A stretch of DNA of 64,000 bases from positions 620,001-684,000 of the forward strand of contig NC_031468.1 in NCBI RefSeq assembly GCF_000006565.2. Direction: 5' to 3'. A program made the translations under genes and the position numbers. The notes beneath the pieces are model-generated. The model searched no databases, was not told the DNA's origin, and worked only from the letters and a program-made list of their open reading frames with translations. Position 1 is the first letter of the stretch; every line of letters begins with the position of its first letter. The DNA is from Toxoplasma gondii ME49 (Eukaryota > Apicomplexa > Conoidasida > Eucoccidiorida > Sarcocystidae). Shown in pieces: positions 34,820 to 47,008 of the stretch.

Positions 34820-35608
34820 CGCATCGTTTGAAGCCAAGCGAAGGGAGTTCCTTTTTCAACTCGCCAGCAGAGATTCTCTGTTCTGTCCCTACAAGTTAAC
34901 TGTCTCCCTGGACTTGCTTTCCAAACTTTCGCGCTTTCCCGTACCCGCTGGTCTCCGCGCTTCGCCTCACCAGGCCCAGAAGGGCTCCAGCGTCTAGCCG
35001 CATCCCCACTGAAGAAGACAACGCCCGGAGAGACGCAAAGAGAAAGCGAGAGGAGGAGGACCCAAAGGCACGATGCTGGGCGACGAAGTCTGAAGATTTC
35101 GATTTCCTGTCGCTCATCAATCCGAGCTTCTCTCTTCACATCCCATTTCGACTCAGTGACACTCGAAGACGCCGCCAGTCGCCCTAAGAGGACCACAGGC
35201 CCACGGGGCGCAAGAATCCTGGGGATCTCTGGAGAGACAAAATCTGCTTGCTCGGCCTTTCTGCCGCGGGATCCGCGATTCGGCCAGAGGTGCACTCCAC
35301 CGTCAGACGCAGAGGAAGGCGGAGGGACGCCAACGTGCTCTTCCTCGACCTCAACGGCTCTTCTAAAGGTCTATCTCCGAGCTTCAGTCCCAGGCTCTAG
35401 CGGTGTCAGGACAGGTCCTGATCGACATTTGCGGGCCATGAAAACGATGGAGACCACTGTGGCAGATTCGCCTCAGAGGTCGAGGAAGAAGGAGGATAGA
35501 TCGTGAGGCTGATCCTTCTTGCGTCCTCGTCTTCTTCTTGGCCTTCGTCTACGGCAGTGCTGGTCGTTTCAGTGGTTGAAGCAAAAGAAGCAGGATCGCC
35601 TTGGTTGT

Positions 35609-38600
35609 CTACGAACGCCTTTCAAGACGAACTACCGGCTTTTCAGACAGCGCCTTGAGCGACGGGGAGAGCGAAAGAGAAGGGGAAGCGTCACAAGTGT
35701 CGTGGGTGCCTCCGGGCAGGGCAGGATGCATTGAGTTCCCTGTTGTTCCTTCTTCGGCGAAAAAGAACGCACTGCCCTTTGATGAAGGTGAAGAGACCGA
35801 CAAAGAGGATGACGCGAGAGACCGTGACACAGAACGAGGAGCCGCGGAGCCAGAAGACTCGGGAGTCTTCGGGGAAGAAAGCACGTGGACGCCGACAGAT
35901 GTCCCGCTGGAAAGTCGCAAACCTGAAGGAGCGGCCTCGGCGGCAGAAGGCCCGCCTAGAAAGTCCCTAGACAAAGATCTCGAGGCGAATGTGGGAACGT
36001 GTGAAAGCTCTGCGGAATTGGCTCTTTGAGTGTCCTGAAAAAAGTCTGACATTTTGCTTGAGAGACGCGACAGGCGTTTCTGAGAAGGCGCAGACGCTTG
36101 AGACTCCTCCGCTTCTCTCTTCTCTGCGCCTTCACTACGGAAAGAAGACAGCGGAGCGTAGGCTCGAGGCAGCCCGAGGGTCCTTCTTTCGCCAGGGCCA
36201 CCAGAAACGCCGTGGCTAGAAGCCGCAGAAGAAAGGTGAGGTGGAAGAGATCCACCAGCAGACAGAGGAGGCATCCCAGATGCGAGGCGCGGGAGACTCG
36301 GAGAAGAGAGATGCGCACGGAAACTCACAAACTCGGCGCTCTTCACGCTGGACCGACGACTGTCGAGACGCTGTGTTCGCCATTCGGCAGGCACTGACCG
36401 AATGGAGACTCTGTCATCTTCAGCGTCTCCATCCTTCTGTTTCTTCCGGACGTCTTTGACTTTCCTCGCGGCATCTGGTGCTGCACACCGCATTCGTCGA
36501 GCATTGGCTCCCTCCGCCTCTCGTTGCCCGACTTGAGCGTGTCGTCTCTCTTTCTCTTCCTCGTTCTCGCTCGACCGGAGGCTGTCCCGCGTCAAGTGCC
36601 CTCGCCTAAGACTGGCCTGGGAAGTCAAGCCCTCGAGCCTCCTTTGTGACTTGCTCCGGCGCCCCAAACCGCCTCCTTCTCCGTCTTCCCCCCCCGGCTC
36701 TAGCCTCTCTCTCCCCTCTTTTTCTCTCTTCTCCTGTCCCCTCGAGCCCGTGACTGGGTGTCGAGAGAGGCCCAAGGCTGAGAAAAGGGCATTCTTGGAT
36801 TTCCTTGCTTTTGGTTCGTCGTTGTCTGAGCTGGTGACATCAGATCGCGAGCTCGGCTTTCCGCTGTCATCACGTGGATGCGTCGGCAGCGTGGCTGTCG
36901 AAGCGGAGACAAAGTCGCTTGCGCGAGGGGTCTTCTTCTCCCTTCGCTTCGCCCTCTCTCTGCGATTCAGATGCGTCAGCGGGCCGCTTCCGTGGGTCTC
37001 TATGGACAGGCGCGAGAGAGCCGGAGACAAAGGCCTGAGCAGAAGACGAAAAACACGAAGTCAACAAAGAAAGTCAGAAGAAGACCTGCAGTGGCCGTTT
37101 CTTCCTTTCTTCATCTGGTCCTCGAGAAACACAAATACAGCTTAAATGACTTACACAGCGTGCCGTCGCAATGAAGCGACACCTTCATCTTCCGAGCCAG
37201 CGACACTGACGTCCACTAGGAAAGACGCTGAAGAGACAGCAGACGCAGGACACAAAAACAATCAATTGTCTCCGGACATGCAAGAAGCACATGAGTTTAA
37301 GAATCTGTCAAACCGGAAAAACGAAGCTCAAACATTTGTTACACGCGAGATTGGATACGTCTTCTTAATGAGCTCTCAAACGTCTATACTCAATTACGTA
37401 TGCATGGATGCGTTTACATCTACCTTGATATATATATATATGTAGGGAGAGTTACGCTTGCTTTTTCACTGCCGTGTTTTCCTCTCTTCAAAACTGAATA
37501 TATGAGCACAAAGACACAGCTATTGAGTCGCACCCATACATGCCTATATTCAGATGAGTGTAGACACATTTGCGATGCAACAGGGAAACAGAAGACTTAC
37601 TGTAGCTGGAGTTGGAGCCTGACTGAGAGAGGTCCCATTCATCTCTTTTGAGTTTCAATTTTCGTTTTTTCCTGAACTCGAATCTTTCTTCGCCTTCTTC
37701 TTTGTCGAGTGCTCGGAGCGTTTCACCCGTAAGACGACCGGGCGACGCAATTACGGCCACCGGCCCTTCTTCTGAAACGCGTGTCTCCATTCCTCCTTCC
37801 GCATCTCCTGTTGTCTCTTCCTTCTCTCCTCCAGCCCCTTCGCCTTCGCCACTGTTCTCTGGTGCGTGTCTCGTCTCTTCCGTGTCTCTTGCTTCGTCCA
37901 ATTGTCCGGGCAGGTCTTTGGTTGAGATATCTCTGGTGAAGCCGTCCGACGCGCTAGTTGGGCTCTGTCGCATCGCCGCTGGCGGTTGTGTCTCCTTGCC
38001 GAGAGCTCCGGCAGACCCCGCACTCGCCGGCGCCTCGCCAGCGAAAGGAGACACCAGAGAAGCCTCGCCAACTATCCCTATCTTCTCCACAGAAAGCGGG
38101 AAGGAGCGCGAAGTGGCGGTGCTGTTGGAAGAAACACTCGGCTGCAAAGTGTCTCCAAGCTCGTCAGCTTCGAAGCCCGTCTGAGAAGCGGAGACAAAAG
38201 GAGACACCCAAGGCGAAGAGATGCAACGACTCCAGGTGCAAAGGCGCGAGAACAGCGCCTACGCGCTGATTCCCAGACTTCCAAGGTTTGGGCTCTTACC
38301 GCAGCGAGACAATCCTACCGGATTTCTAAAAAGCACGGTTTGATCGAGAAGATATACACATCTTGGTGTGTCTAATAGATAAAGGTAGATAGCTTTATAC
38401 GCCTAAGACACGCGAAGGAAAGATCTCCAGACGTTCAAATACCATTTATATACGGACATCTACATTGTATACGAAGAGAGAGCAAACGCAAAGGTGCATA
38501 GATAGTTCTGGGGGAGGTCGTGGTCGTAGAGGACACAACGGCGACTTGAAGGTCGTTATCCAAGGAGCTGTAGAACCTTTTCCTCACCTGGAAAGTTTCG

Positions 38601-41440
38601 CGTTTGCCCTCTGTTGCAGGACGCAAGGACGCCGAAGCAACTGCACTCTTGCAAAGACTGCCAACGTCCGTTGCTTCCTTCTGTTCTGTCTCCTCAATTT
38701 CGTTCGCACTATCTGCCACGGATCGCATTGTCTCGTTTGTCACCTCCAGAGTTCCTAGCGATCCCTGGCCGTGCTCGCCGTCCCCTGTCTCTTTCGTCTC
38801 TTCTCTCCTACGTTCTTCTCCTCTTTGATCTTTGTCTCCCCACTCCTCGCCATCCTTCCTCTGCTCGAGAGTAGAGGAACTCCGAGATGGTTCATTACTT
38901 AAGCTCGCAGCGCGCCCGTGCGAAGACTCTCGTTCTTCCTCGTCTTTGTTTTCTGCTTTCTGTTCTTCTCCATTTTCTCGTTCTTCCTCGTCTTCGTTTT
39001 CTTCTTTCTGTTCTTCTCCATTTTCTCGTTCTTCCTCGTCTCCGTTTCCGCGCGCTTTCCCTCGATCCCCCTCCCTCGGTCCCGGCCCGCGTCGAGCCAC
39101 CACCGCAGGCCGCTGCGGAGCCCCAGAGAGAGTATTCAGACTGGAGAGCGACAAGTCCGATCTTAGAGAGGAGGCGAGAGAGGCGGGAGAAGCTGCTCTT
39201 GGCCGAAAAGAAAAATCTGGAGAAAGAGCGAGTTTCGAAGCGGGACGAGACGGCTGCCGCTCACGCCGCCTGGACCGAAAACCCGAAAGAACAAAAAACA
39301 CAAAACAAAAGCGTATGCCTCTCTCTTCCAGCATACACATGCTCATATCGATGGATGCATGTATGTGCATGTCTGTATGCATGTATGTAATTTGTATGAT
39401 TGAAGTTGGACAAACGTCCGTCGAGCAAAAACGAGCAAATATAGAAAACGAAAGAAAAACCTTACCTTCTCCAGCATGCATATATTCACATACCTACAGA
39501 CATATATATATATATATAAGTATATATATATATATATATATCAGCGGAAGAGCAGGAGCTGTATGTTGGAACAACTGGCATCTTACATTCCATCGATGAA
39601 TTGCTCGAGTTGTCGGATATGTCCCTGGGTCGCAGCCAGTGTGTCTTGGAGTCTGCAGATTTCTTGGTCTTTCTGCAACAGAGTCATGCGCTCGTCGGCA
39701 GACGCCACGACGGCCTCCGTTAACGTCGCTGAACTGCGAGCGTTCGAGAACAGAGTGTCTGAAGAGGCGGCCGCGGCTTGAAAAGCATTCAGCAGCTTTT
39801 CTCTCTGTCGCGTCGCGTCTTTTCTCCACTTCTCGTGTGTATTCAGCAAGTCGTCTCTCGCCCGACGAAGCTGAAGCACCAACCCAGAAGCCTGTCGGAG
39901 CTTCACGTCGAGGTCCAGAATCTGCAGAGAAAAGTGCATGCAAGAAGACAAAAAAGGGAGAACGAAGAAGGAAGGGAAGGGGATGAGAACGGAGGAGAAG
40001 CAAGGACCAGGGAAAGCGACGGGAGAAGGAGAGGCTGAATCGAGGAAGATGGATACACACAGATCGCGAGCAAACACACAGTCACTTTCGTCTAGGTCTC
40101 GCTCTGTCTGCTCAGTCAAATGGGGGTTCTGCGTGTACGACAGTCTAGCTCTAATCTTCCGCTCTTCCCTGGTTTAGTTGTCGATTTGTCAACTTCGGTG
40201 GAGCTTCTGAAATTCTGTCTTCATCTTCAGAACCGGCGTTTTTGTGGCTTTGTCGTCGCCCAAGCTCAGAGCAACTCGCTTCTCCAACACCAATTTTCTC
40301 GACCCCACCATGTGAGAACGCGATGACCGGCACACCCCTGTGAACGCTCTTCTCTGTTCTTCTCTCTCCCCTCCTCTTCTCCCGTCTTCGTTCTACGCTG
40401 CCTGTGTATCCCTTCTTATCTCCTGCTATTCCTTCCTGTGTGGTCTTCCGCTCGCTTCCTCTCCTCATCTTCTCTCTCGCTCTTTCCCTGCTCCCCACTT
40501 CTCTCTTCTTCTCGACCTCGTCCCGGGCGGTGCGTCTCTCACCTTCTGCTGCAACTCCTCAGTTTGCCTCTGGAGCCTGTGGATGAGAGCGTCTTTCGCC
40601 TCTACCTCCAGTTCCATACTTTGTCGTAAGTCCTGCAATTCCTGGAGCTGAATCCGCAAGGTGCATGCGCTGTCTCCATCTTGAGAGGCGTCCGAAACTC
40701 TCCGACCTTCTTGTCGAGGCGTTGCCGCCGCCACACTCGCTGCCTGCGACAGGCGGAGACGCTCCGCCGTACACCAGAGCTCCTCTTCGAGGGCGGCTTT
40801 CTCTTCTGAAAGGAACAGAAAAGCAGACAAGAAAACGATGAATAAGCTCTTCCTTGAAAGAAGCCTTCCGCAAACTGGAGAGACTCATTCGTAAGTGAGG
40901 CCTGCTCCGGTGAGAAAGAAACGAAAAACGCAGGAAAAGGAAACGAGACAAGGGAAAGAGAGGAAGAGAGAGATGGCGGAAGCACAGAGAGATACAGGGA
41001 GGAGCGCGACAGACAACGAGAGGGGAAAGAGAGAAAAGCAAGGATACCGTTAACGGCATCGGCGCAACGAGGAAGAAAAACGGAGAGAGGAAGAACAAGG
41101 AAGTCACGGAGGAGAGGACTGCCTGCGGAGAAAGAGAACGATATAATGGACGAGAGAGCGGAAACCTGTGACAGACAGAAAGAGAAAAAGGGCAGGTCGA
41201 GAAATCAAAAACAAAAGATACGAAGGGAAACACTGAAAAGACACAAAGTAACGCATTACCTTTGAGCGCTCGAAGCTCGTCCTCTTGTTGCTGGAGGCGC
41301 TGTTGTGTGTCGCGAGTCGTCTCCTCGACTTTCTTTGTACACTGTCTTTGCTGGGACAAATGGTGGTAAAGACAAAAGACTGTTGTTCATGCACCGGCCA
41401 CAAAGAAACGGGGATGACATTTCATAATGTATACATATAC

Positions 41441-41479
<39 letters not shown>

Positions 41480-44400
41480 CATATTTAGACATGGATGCAC
41501 ATGCATGCAGACAAATTCCGAACTTACCCTTCTCTGTCGTGTTGGTTAGGCAGGTGGCAACCACGACAACGGGTACGCAGATTCACCCGAAAGCCGCCTG
41601 CCTAACTGTCTCTCTCTGAAGACAAATATCAATGCTGCTCCATCTTTATCTCTATCTACATGTCTTTTGTGTAGGTCTCGGTGTGTGCATGTTTGCGCGA
41701 ACAAAACGTATCCAGAGCCCACGAGGTACATTTCTAGCTCCTGCGAGGAAGCCGAAAACGCGTTTCACTCGTTTCATGCAGGTCGTTCGCCCTACCAGCG
41801 AGGCGGTTCTCTCTTGGAGACTGTCTCTTTCTTCCGTCGCTTTTCGAAGAAGATCTTCTTTCTCTGCAGAACCACAGGAGACGCGAAGAACGCGCATGTG
41901 CCTCAGGTTGCGTCTGCCTTGGCATTCTGTGATGTCATTTGGAGTTTATCAATCCCACAGTCTCTTGAACTAAGGCTGTGCATGCGATTCAAATGGCGAC
42001 AAAGTCGCCCCTCGAATGCGGAGAAGGCGAACGGCGAATGACGGAATGCATCTGGGTGTCTGTGCCGAGTCCTCACCACTCAGCTGTCGCTTCTGCGTTT
42101 CGACTTGGTCTTGGAAGTAGAGCAGCCGCTCTCGCAGTGTCTCGATTTCCGGTGCATCCTGCGAGGGAACGTTCCAAGAAAACATGAGAAACATTCGAGA
42201 CACTCGTAAGTCGCGCGGACAGACCTTGTGCGCCGGCTTTCTACAGCCGCTCTGGCGGGAGCTGCACTCTTCTCTGTTTCGCGTTCGAGTGTAGGGACGG
42301 GATCAGCAGAATGAAAAACAAATCCTCATATCTCAGCTACAGGTTCCGTTCCACGTTTCGGTGTTTTCATAAAACAAACAAAAACAAAACGCGGAGACAA
42401 ACTCTGTTGTGGTGTTCATCGGCACAGCAACGTGCTCTCTTTCGGAAGGTGTCTGTTGTCTCTTCAGATTTACACGAAGTCACATACATACTCACGCGAA
42501 TGTGTGTATACATATACAAAAGATGAAGGCATGTTTATGCATGAAAGCTCGATGCTTATTTGTCTTTTCTGTGGTGAAATGCGACGTCGAGAGCACAAAT
42601 TGAATTATCACCTCTGCAGCGTCGTCAACTTTCGTCTCGATGCGCCGAAGACGCTCCAGGAGCTGGCACTTCTCTCGACGCAGGCGGCTTGCGCTTCTCT
42701 TCACAGTGTTGAGTTCCTGCACGCCACCACAAAAAAATGTTCTCTCTCTCGGTGTCTCTGTATCTTTTTCTTTCTCTCTACCTCTTGCTTTCTCTCTCGA
42801 CCTCTTGCTTTCTCTCTCTACCTCTCTCTTTCTCTCCCTTCCCTCTCGTGACTTCTCTCTATGTATCTACCTTCCCTCTGCATTCCTTCGTTTCTCTTTC
42901 GCGACCTCTCGACGAGTATTTCTCTCTCTGCACCTCTTATCTCAGTGTCGTTCTTGCTTCCGTGATTGCTCTTTCGCTTTCGTACCTCCTCCGTCTGTAC
43001 AGCCTGTGTCTGCAGTCGGTCGAAGGCCTCGAGCGCCGCCTCGACGAATTTCCGTGAGTTTTTCAACTGAGTTGCGGGCTCGGTCTCCCTGCTTCTCCCG
43101 AGAGACACGGCACAAGTCTCTTGAAGCCGAAGAAGAGCCTCGCCCAACTGCGACGCTGCAGGAGCGGACAGAAGAGAAGACTCAAGCGAGAAAATAAAAG
43201 AGAAATGGGGATGGCCGCTCCGCAGTGAAAAGTTCCGGCGTCACGCAATGCAGATGGACGCAACAAAAACAACTCGATGGCGAGGAATTACAAAGCAGAA
43301 AGCTATCGGGGTTTGTGTGAAGGAAAACCAATTAACAAAAAATTAAATTTTGGAAAAGGAACGAAATATGTGTTATTTTATGAAAAAACTATTAATATTC
43401 TCGTATATTACCATAAATCTACTTATTTCAATTTTACTACGTCAAATCCAAAAATAAGAGATAAATTGTTTCTAATTGCTAGATATGAAACAGGAAGACA
43501 AGTCACGAAGTAGAAGGGGGCATCAGAGAGTGTCGCCTCGCTACAGACCAAGCTGAACGCGGCGAAAAAGTGAAGGAGAGTGGAAGGCGAAAACGGAGAA
43601 AAGCAGAACTGTGGCAGGAAACTTCTGCAACATGCAGAGTCAACAGCTTACCAAGTACTCGCCGAGGGCTGCCGTGCATTTCCTCTCCACTCTCTTCCTC
43701 GCCATCCCGGGGATGCCCAAGGGAAAGTGGAAAATCATGAGCGATGTCACTTCTACCTTCGTTCATTTCTATTCCGCCAGCCTCCTCGGCCTCTCCTGCC
43801 TCTCGCATTTCTTCTGCTCTCTCTCCTTCCTCTCTCTCTTCTTCTCCTACCTCTCTCCTTTCTTCTCCTTCCTCTCTCTCTTTTTCTCCTTCCTCTCTCT
43901 CTTCTTCTCCTTCCTCTTTCCCTGCTTCTGCCTCCATCTCCTCTCGTCCTTCTTCAGCTTCTCTGTCTCCTCGGTCTCTTGCTTCTTCTCCCTGTTCAGC
44001 ATGTTCTCCCTCCGCCCAGGGAGGTGCGTCGAAGAAGTTTCGATCGCATGCATTGAGGCGTGAGGGTGTCTGGGGTTTGACGCTTTTGTGTTCTCGCCTT
44101 CTTGCATCTGTTTCCTCCGAGTGATTGTTCTGTTCCTCCACACCGCTACCGGTTTTCTCTCCCCTTTCTCCTGAATATTCTGGCCTTGCTCGCGCCTCCA
44201 CACCGCTCAGATATTTCTCGCTGCCGAAAGTAGGCGAGTGAAACTCGTTAGTCCCTGTTTTTTCTCCCGGTTCTGCCTCTGAGTCTGTGCTGTCTTGTTG
44301 CGACCTCGAAAGCACGGACGAAACCTGTCCGAGCGCGGTGTCTCCCTCCAAATTCTTCTGTCCTCGCCGTCGAGATTCTCCTCTCCCCGCCACGGCAGAA

Positions 44401-46554
44401 AATGAAGTGGAAGAAGAGGCAGAAAACGAAGCGGAAGACGAGGCAGAAAACGAAGCGGAAGAAGAGGCAGAAAAAGAAGAGGAAGAAGGGGAAAAAGCGA
44501 AGGAAGAGCAAGGAGAAGCAGGAGATGCGGGAGGAGAAGCGGTGGGAGAGTAAGAGGCGGGAGAAGCAGCGTTAGAAGCTTCGGACGCTCGAGATCCCAG
44601 AAAAGATGGTGACGAAGAGGCTGGAGCACAGACAGAAGAGGAACGAGAACGCGAAGGAGATTCGGGAACAGGACGAAGAAACGGTCGGTGATTCGCCTCG
44701 AGTGAATACGAAGGCGCAGACTGTGTCCGGGAGTGACGCACACTCGAGGCGAATGAAGTGCCTTGTCCCCAGGTTCTCGCCCGAGAGAAATCGACATCCT
44801 CCCTTTTCACTTCTCCTCGCCATTTTCGTCCTGAGAAAGATGCTGATGCAGAGGAGCTCCGATATTCGTCGAACGCCTGAGAAGACTCGTGGAAACTCTC
44901 TCCGCCTTCGTCTCCACTTTCGGCATAGTCTCGGTCATCTTCAGACTCCCCTCTAGACACTTCGATCTGCTCGTCAAACTTTCCCCCTCTCATCTCTGCC
45001 AGTACATGCCCACCGCGGTTTGCACGTCCCAAGTGCTTGCGCCTCACCCGTCGTCGGCTTGTCATGTCTTCTTCACCAGGCTCTTCGTCTTCTCCCTCCT
45101 CTCCCCCTCCTCCCCCTCCTCCGCCTGCTCGCTCTTCTTCACGGTCTCGTCCTCTCTCTTCCGCTTCGCCTGATGTGGGCGCCGACAGGGTCGTGATGCG
45201 ACTCTCTGTCCTCTCCATCTCGTCTTCAGAAACTGTCCGTGCATATCTGTCGAATCTCCCGCTTCTCTCTCCTTCTGGTTCACTCGGGTCTTCTTCTCGC
45301 GCCTCGTGGCGGCTCTGCTCCACGTACGCATGGAGGAAGTCGAAAACCATGGCCGAGAGGTCGACGACGGAGACGCCGGCTCCGTCGTCTATTCGAGACG
45401 CATCTGAGTAGACTTGCTCCCAAAAGAGCTCTGTCTCCGGGTCTCCACTACCCCACTTTGTCTCGAAAGACCCTGTCCTTCGTCTTGCGCTTATGCCCCC
45501 CAACCGTCGTCTTCCTGTCTCTCTTACCACCTCCAGAATCTCCTGCTTGGTCAGGACAACAGCGCCTAGAGGCAAACACAACTCGGCCCTCTTGCTGTCT
45601 CCTGATCGGCTTTTCTTCTTCTCTCGCTCTGCGGCCTGTCTCCTCCCGCGCTTCTCCTCAGCGAGGCTCAGGACGCGATCCCGAAAAAACTGCATGCACT
45701 CCAGGCGTATGTCTCCGGCCACGGTCGCTTGCTGCAACCCCAGAGCCGCGAGGAGCGCCTCCATGCCTGTACAGAGATAAACACACACGCTTGAAACAAT
45801 CAGTGAAGCGTTTAAAAAAGGAACAAGCAGACGGGCATGGGGGCGAGAAGGTCGGGGGGGGGGGAGGGGGGTAAACCGGATTTTCTCGATGTGAAAGGAG
45901 AGACAGAGTAGGGGAAGGAACGAGGCAGGCAAGGGACCCTCCAGAGAAGGCGATAGGAGAGCGCAGAGACTGCGGTTCGGATGTGGTAATCAAAATGACA
46001 GAGGGAAGGAAACAGGAGATTTAAGTCATGGAAGGGAGAGAAGCTCGTCTTCTCTGTCTCTGGTGTTTGTTGGTCTCACTTTCCTCAAAAGAACAGACGA
46101 ACGTATCGACCTCATCCAAGAGAATCTGAAGAGAACTCTATGTCCGTCCGACGCGGTGTTCCTCACTTTCCGTCTCGACTGGACTGATGCATACGCGGTG
46201 AGCACGACTGCGCAAGGACCTTTCTTCTCTCGCATCCTGCGCGCGGTTCTGTTTTTGTTATGCCCCACTGAAACATGATCTTTTTTCTCCGCCCTCGTCT
46301 TGCACCGGCTTCTGCTGCAGTTCATGGTGACCTTTCTTACCTTTCCAGAAGCTGAGGAAGTCGACTTCACCATGGCACTTATCCGACTCCGGGAAGGCTT
46401 TTCTGAGTACACTTTCGAGCTCTTCGTCGTCGAGAGCAGCCGTCTGGCGCAGATGATGCTTCACAAGCTGTTTGATTGCCTGCACAGAGACGAAAGGCCA
46501 GCTGTCTCCCCTGCAGCTGCTGAAAAGTTCGTGGATGGCGCAGACTGCCTCCAT
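35609..46554 (-). CDS. Large EF-hand-like, acidic, coiled-coil protein (12 exons, 2031 aa)
   Basis: Exons are 46554-46341, 45766-43652, 43155-42986, 42716-42612, 42158-42077, 41863-41796, 41350-41260, 40805-40543, 39921-39587, 39269-38588, 38180-37601 and 36999-35609; all phases agree (1,1,0,0,1,0,1,0,2,0,1). Residues 1-95 form two helix-loop-helix units (CAIHELFSSC through HGEVDFLSFWKGMEALL) that look like degenerate EF-hands without a full set of calcium ligands. Residues about 180-770 are acidic and Ser-rich with internal repeats. Residues 776-1147, spread over eight short exons, are a coiled coil (ETLRERLLYFQDQVETQKRQ, LIHRLQRQTEELQQK). From 1148 to the end the protein is Ser/Arg/Glu-rich and probably disordered. 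The exon at 46554 continues upstream in frame to an acceptor at 46586, so the true start may lie further 5'. A cytoskeletal or centrosomal/apical scaffold is a guess from composition. Confidence 0.75.
38929..39044 (-). repeat. 48-bp coding tandem repeat, about 2.4 copies
   Basis: Copies at 38929-38976 and 38977-39024, and a partial one at 39025-39044. On the minus strand each encodes a 16-residue Glu-rich unit of the type ENGEEQKEENEDEEER. The unit keeps the reading frame, so copy number can vary between strains without breaking the protein. Confidence 0.85.
39501..39541. repeat. Interrupted (TA)n microsatellite in an intron of the coiled-coil gene
   Basis: Two TA runs separated by AAG, located about 50 bp downstream (minus-strand sense) of the donor of the exon ending at 39587. 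Confidence 0.85.
41436..41483. repeat. Interrupted (TA)n microsatellite in an intron of the coiled-coil gene
   Basis: TA runs broken by single CA steps, between the exons starting at 41350 and ending at 41796. Confidence 0.85.
42740..42845. repeat. Degenerate CT-rich tandem repeats in an intron
   Basis: Units of the kind TCTCTCTACCTCTTGCTT recur three to four times with small changes; on the transcribed strand the intron is therefore a polypurine tract. It lies between the exons ending at 42986 and starting at 42716. Confidence 0.7.
43277..43515 (+). other. AT-rich island with an intact 78-codon ORF, probable organelle-derived insert
   Basis: Base composition changes abruptly at about 43285 and returns to the surrounding GC-rich pattern at about 43505. 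The plus-strand frame 43277-43513 is open for 78 codons, with A/T-ending codons and a Lys/Asn/Ile/Tyr/Phe-rich product (for example KKLNFGKGTKYVLFYEK and KIRDKLFLIARYETGR). Neighbouring genes do not use such codons. The island lies in an intron of the minus-strand coiled-coil gene, antisense to it. The codon style suggests apicoplast (less likely mitochondrial) DNA moved to the nucleus. I could not name the source gene, and expression in the nucleus is unlikely. Confidence 0.5.
43830..43930 (-). repeat. Degenerate Glu-rich coding repeat
   Basis: CT-rich units of about 24-27 bp recur on the plus strand; in the coding sense they give EEGEEEREEGEKEREEGE-like repeats. They are in frame within exon 2 of the coiled-coil gene. 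Confidence 0.7.
44398..44490 (-). repeat. 24-bp coding repeat (Ser-rich)
   Basis: On the plus strand a GAAGMRGAGGCAGAAAAYGAAGC-like unit of about 24 bp recurs three to four times. In coding sense it gives FSASSSAS units in the acidic/Ser-rich part of the coiled-coil protein. Confidence 0.75.
45852..45873. repeat. Poly-G tract in intron 1 of the coiled-coil gene
   Basis: G10, A, G6 on the plus strand. On the transcribed (minus) strand it is a C-rich pyrimidine tract about 80 bp upstream of the exon that starts at 45766. On the plus strand it could form G-quadruplex structure. Confidence 0.7.
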
Positions 46555-47001
46555 CCTCGCTTTCTCGTCTGGAGGGGCTGCACGGCCTGAGGGAAGGCAA
46601 AAGGAAAAACCGGCTCTTCAAATAGACGTTGGGGACCGCTGCCCTCGAAGCAGGTACCATGGTGCTGAAGAGAACAGTGGAATAACTTTCAGGGGGAAAC
46701 AGGGCGAGGATAGGCGAGAGGACGAGGCAGAAAAAAGGAAGGAGGAGCTGGCGCTGAAAAGCCGGTAGAGGACGGCGCAAAAAAGAAGGCAGCGGACGGG
46801 AGAAGCAAACAAAGTCAAGTAAAATGTGACACAGAGGAGCGCTTTGATCGTACAGGTCGACGCGGAGATTCTTCCAAGCAGCGACCAGGAGGGAGGAAAG
46901 ACAGTAGAAGAGAGAAAGAAGAGAGAAAGACGGAGGAAAACAAACGGGATGCTGGAAGTTCCGAATTCACTCTCACTGGATAGGGTAGAAACAGACGGCG
47001 T

Positions 47002-47008
47002 TGCATGC
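47002..47008. promoter_or_regulatory. TGCATGC motif upstream of the coiled-coil gene
   Basis: An exact match about 450 bp upstream of the proposed start at 46554. It is a known type of coccidian promoter element; use at this site is inferred. Confidence 0.25.

Larger units (their letters stand above)
31636..35608. other. 3'-3' spacer between convergent genes
   Basis: Nearly 4 kb between the stop codons of CapZ-alpha and the minus-strand coiled-coil gene. It contains (TA)n tracts (33221-33238, 33468-33498) and a C-run followed by (AC)n at about 34793-34819. The left half is AT-richer. The right half (33.6-35.6 kb) is GC-richer and shows overlapping ORFs on both strands without protein character, so I call no gene. 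A long 3' UTR or extra exons of the coiled-coil gene are possible. Confidence 0.4.

Noticed and set aside
43503..43651. Read-through of exon 2 of the coiled-coil gene to the stop at 43503
   Set aside because: The donor TACTTG before GTAAGC at 43652 joins in phase with the coiled-coil exon at 43155, and the read-through part looks like intron.
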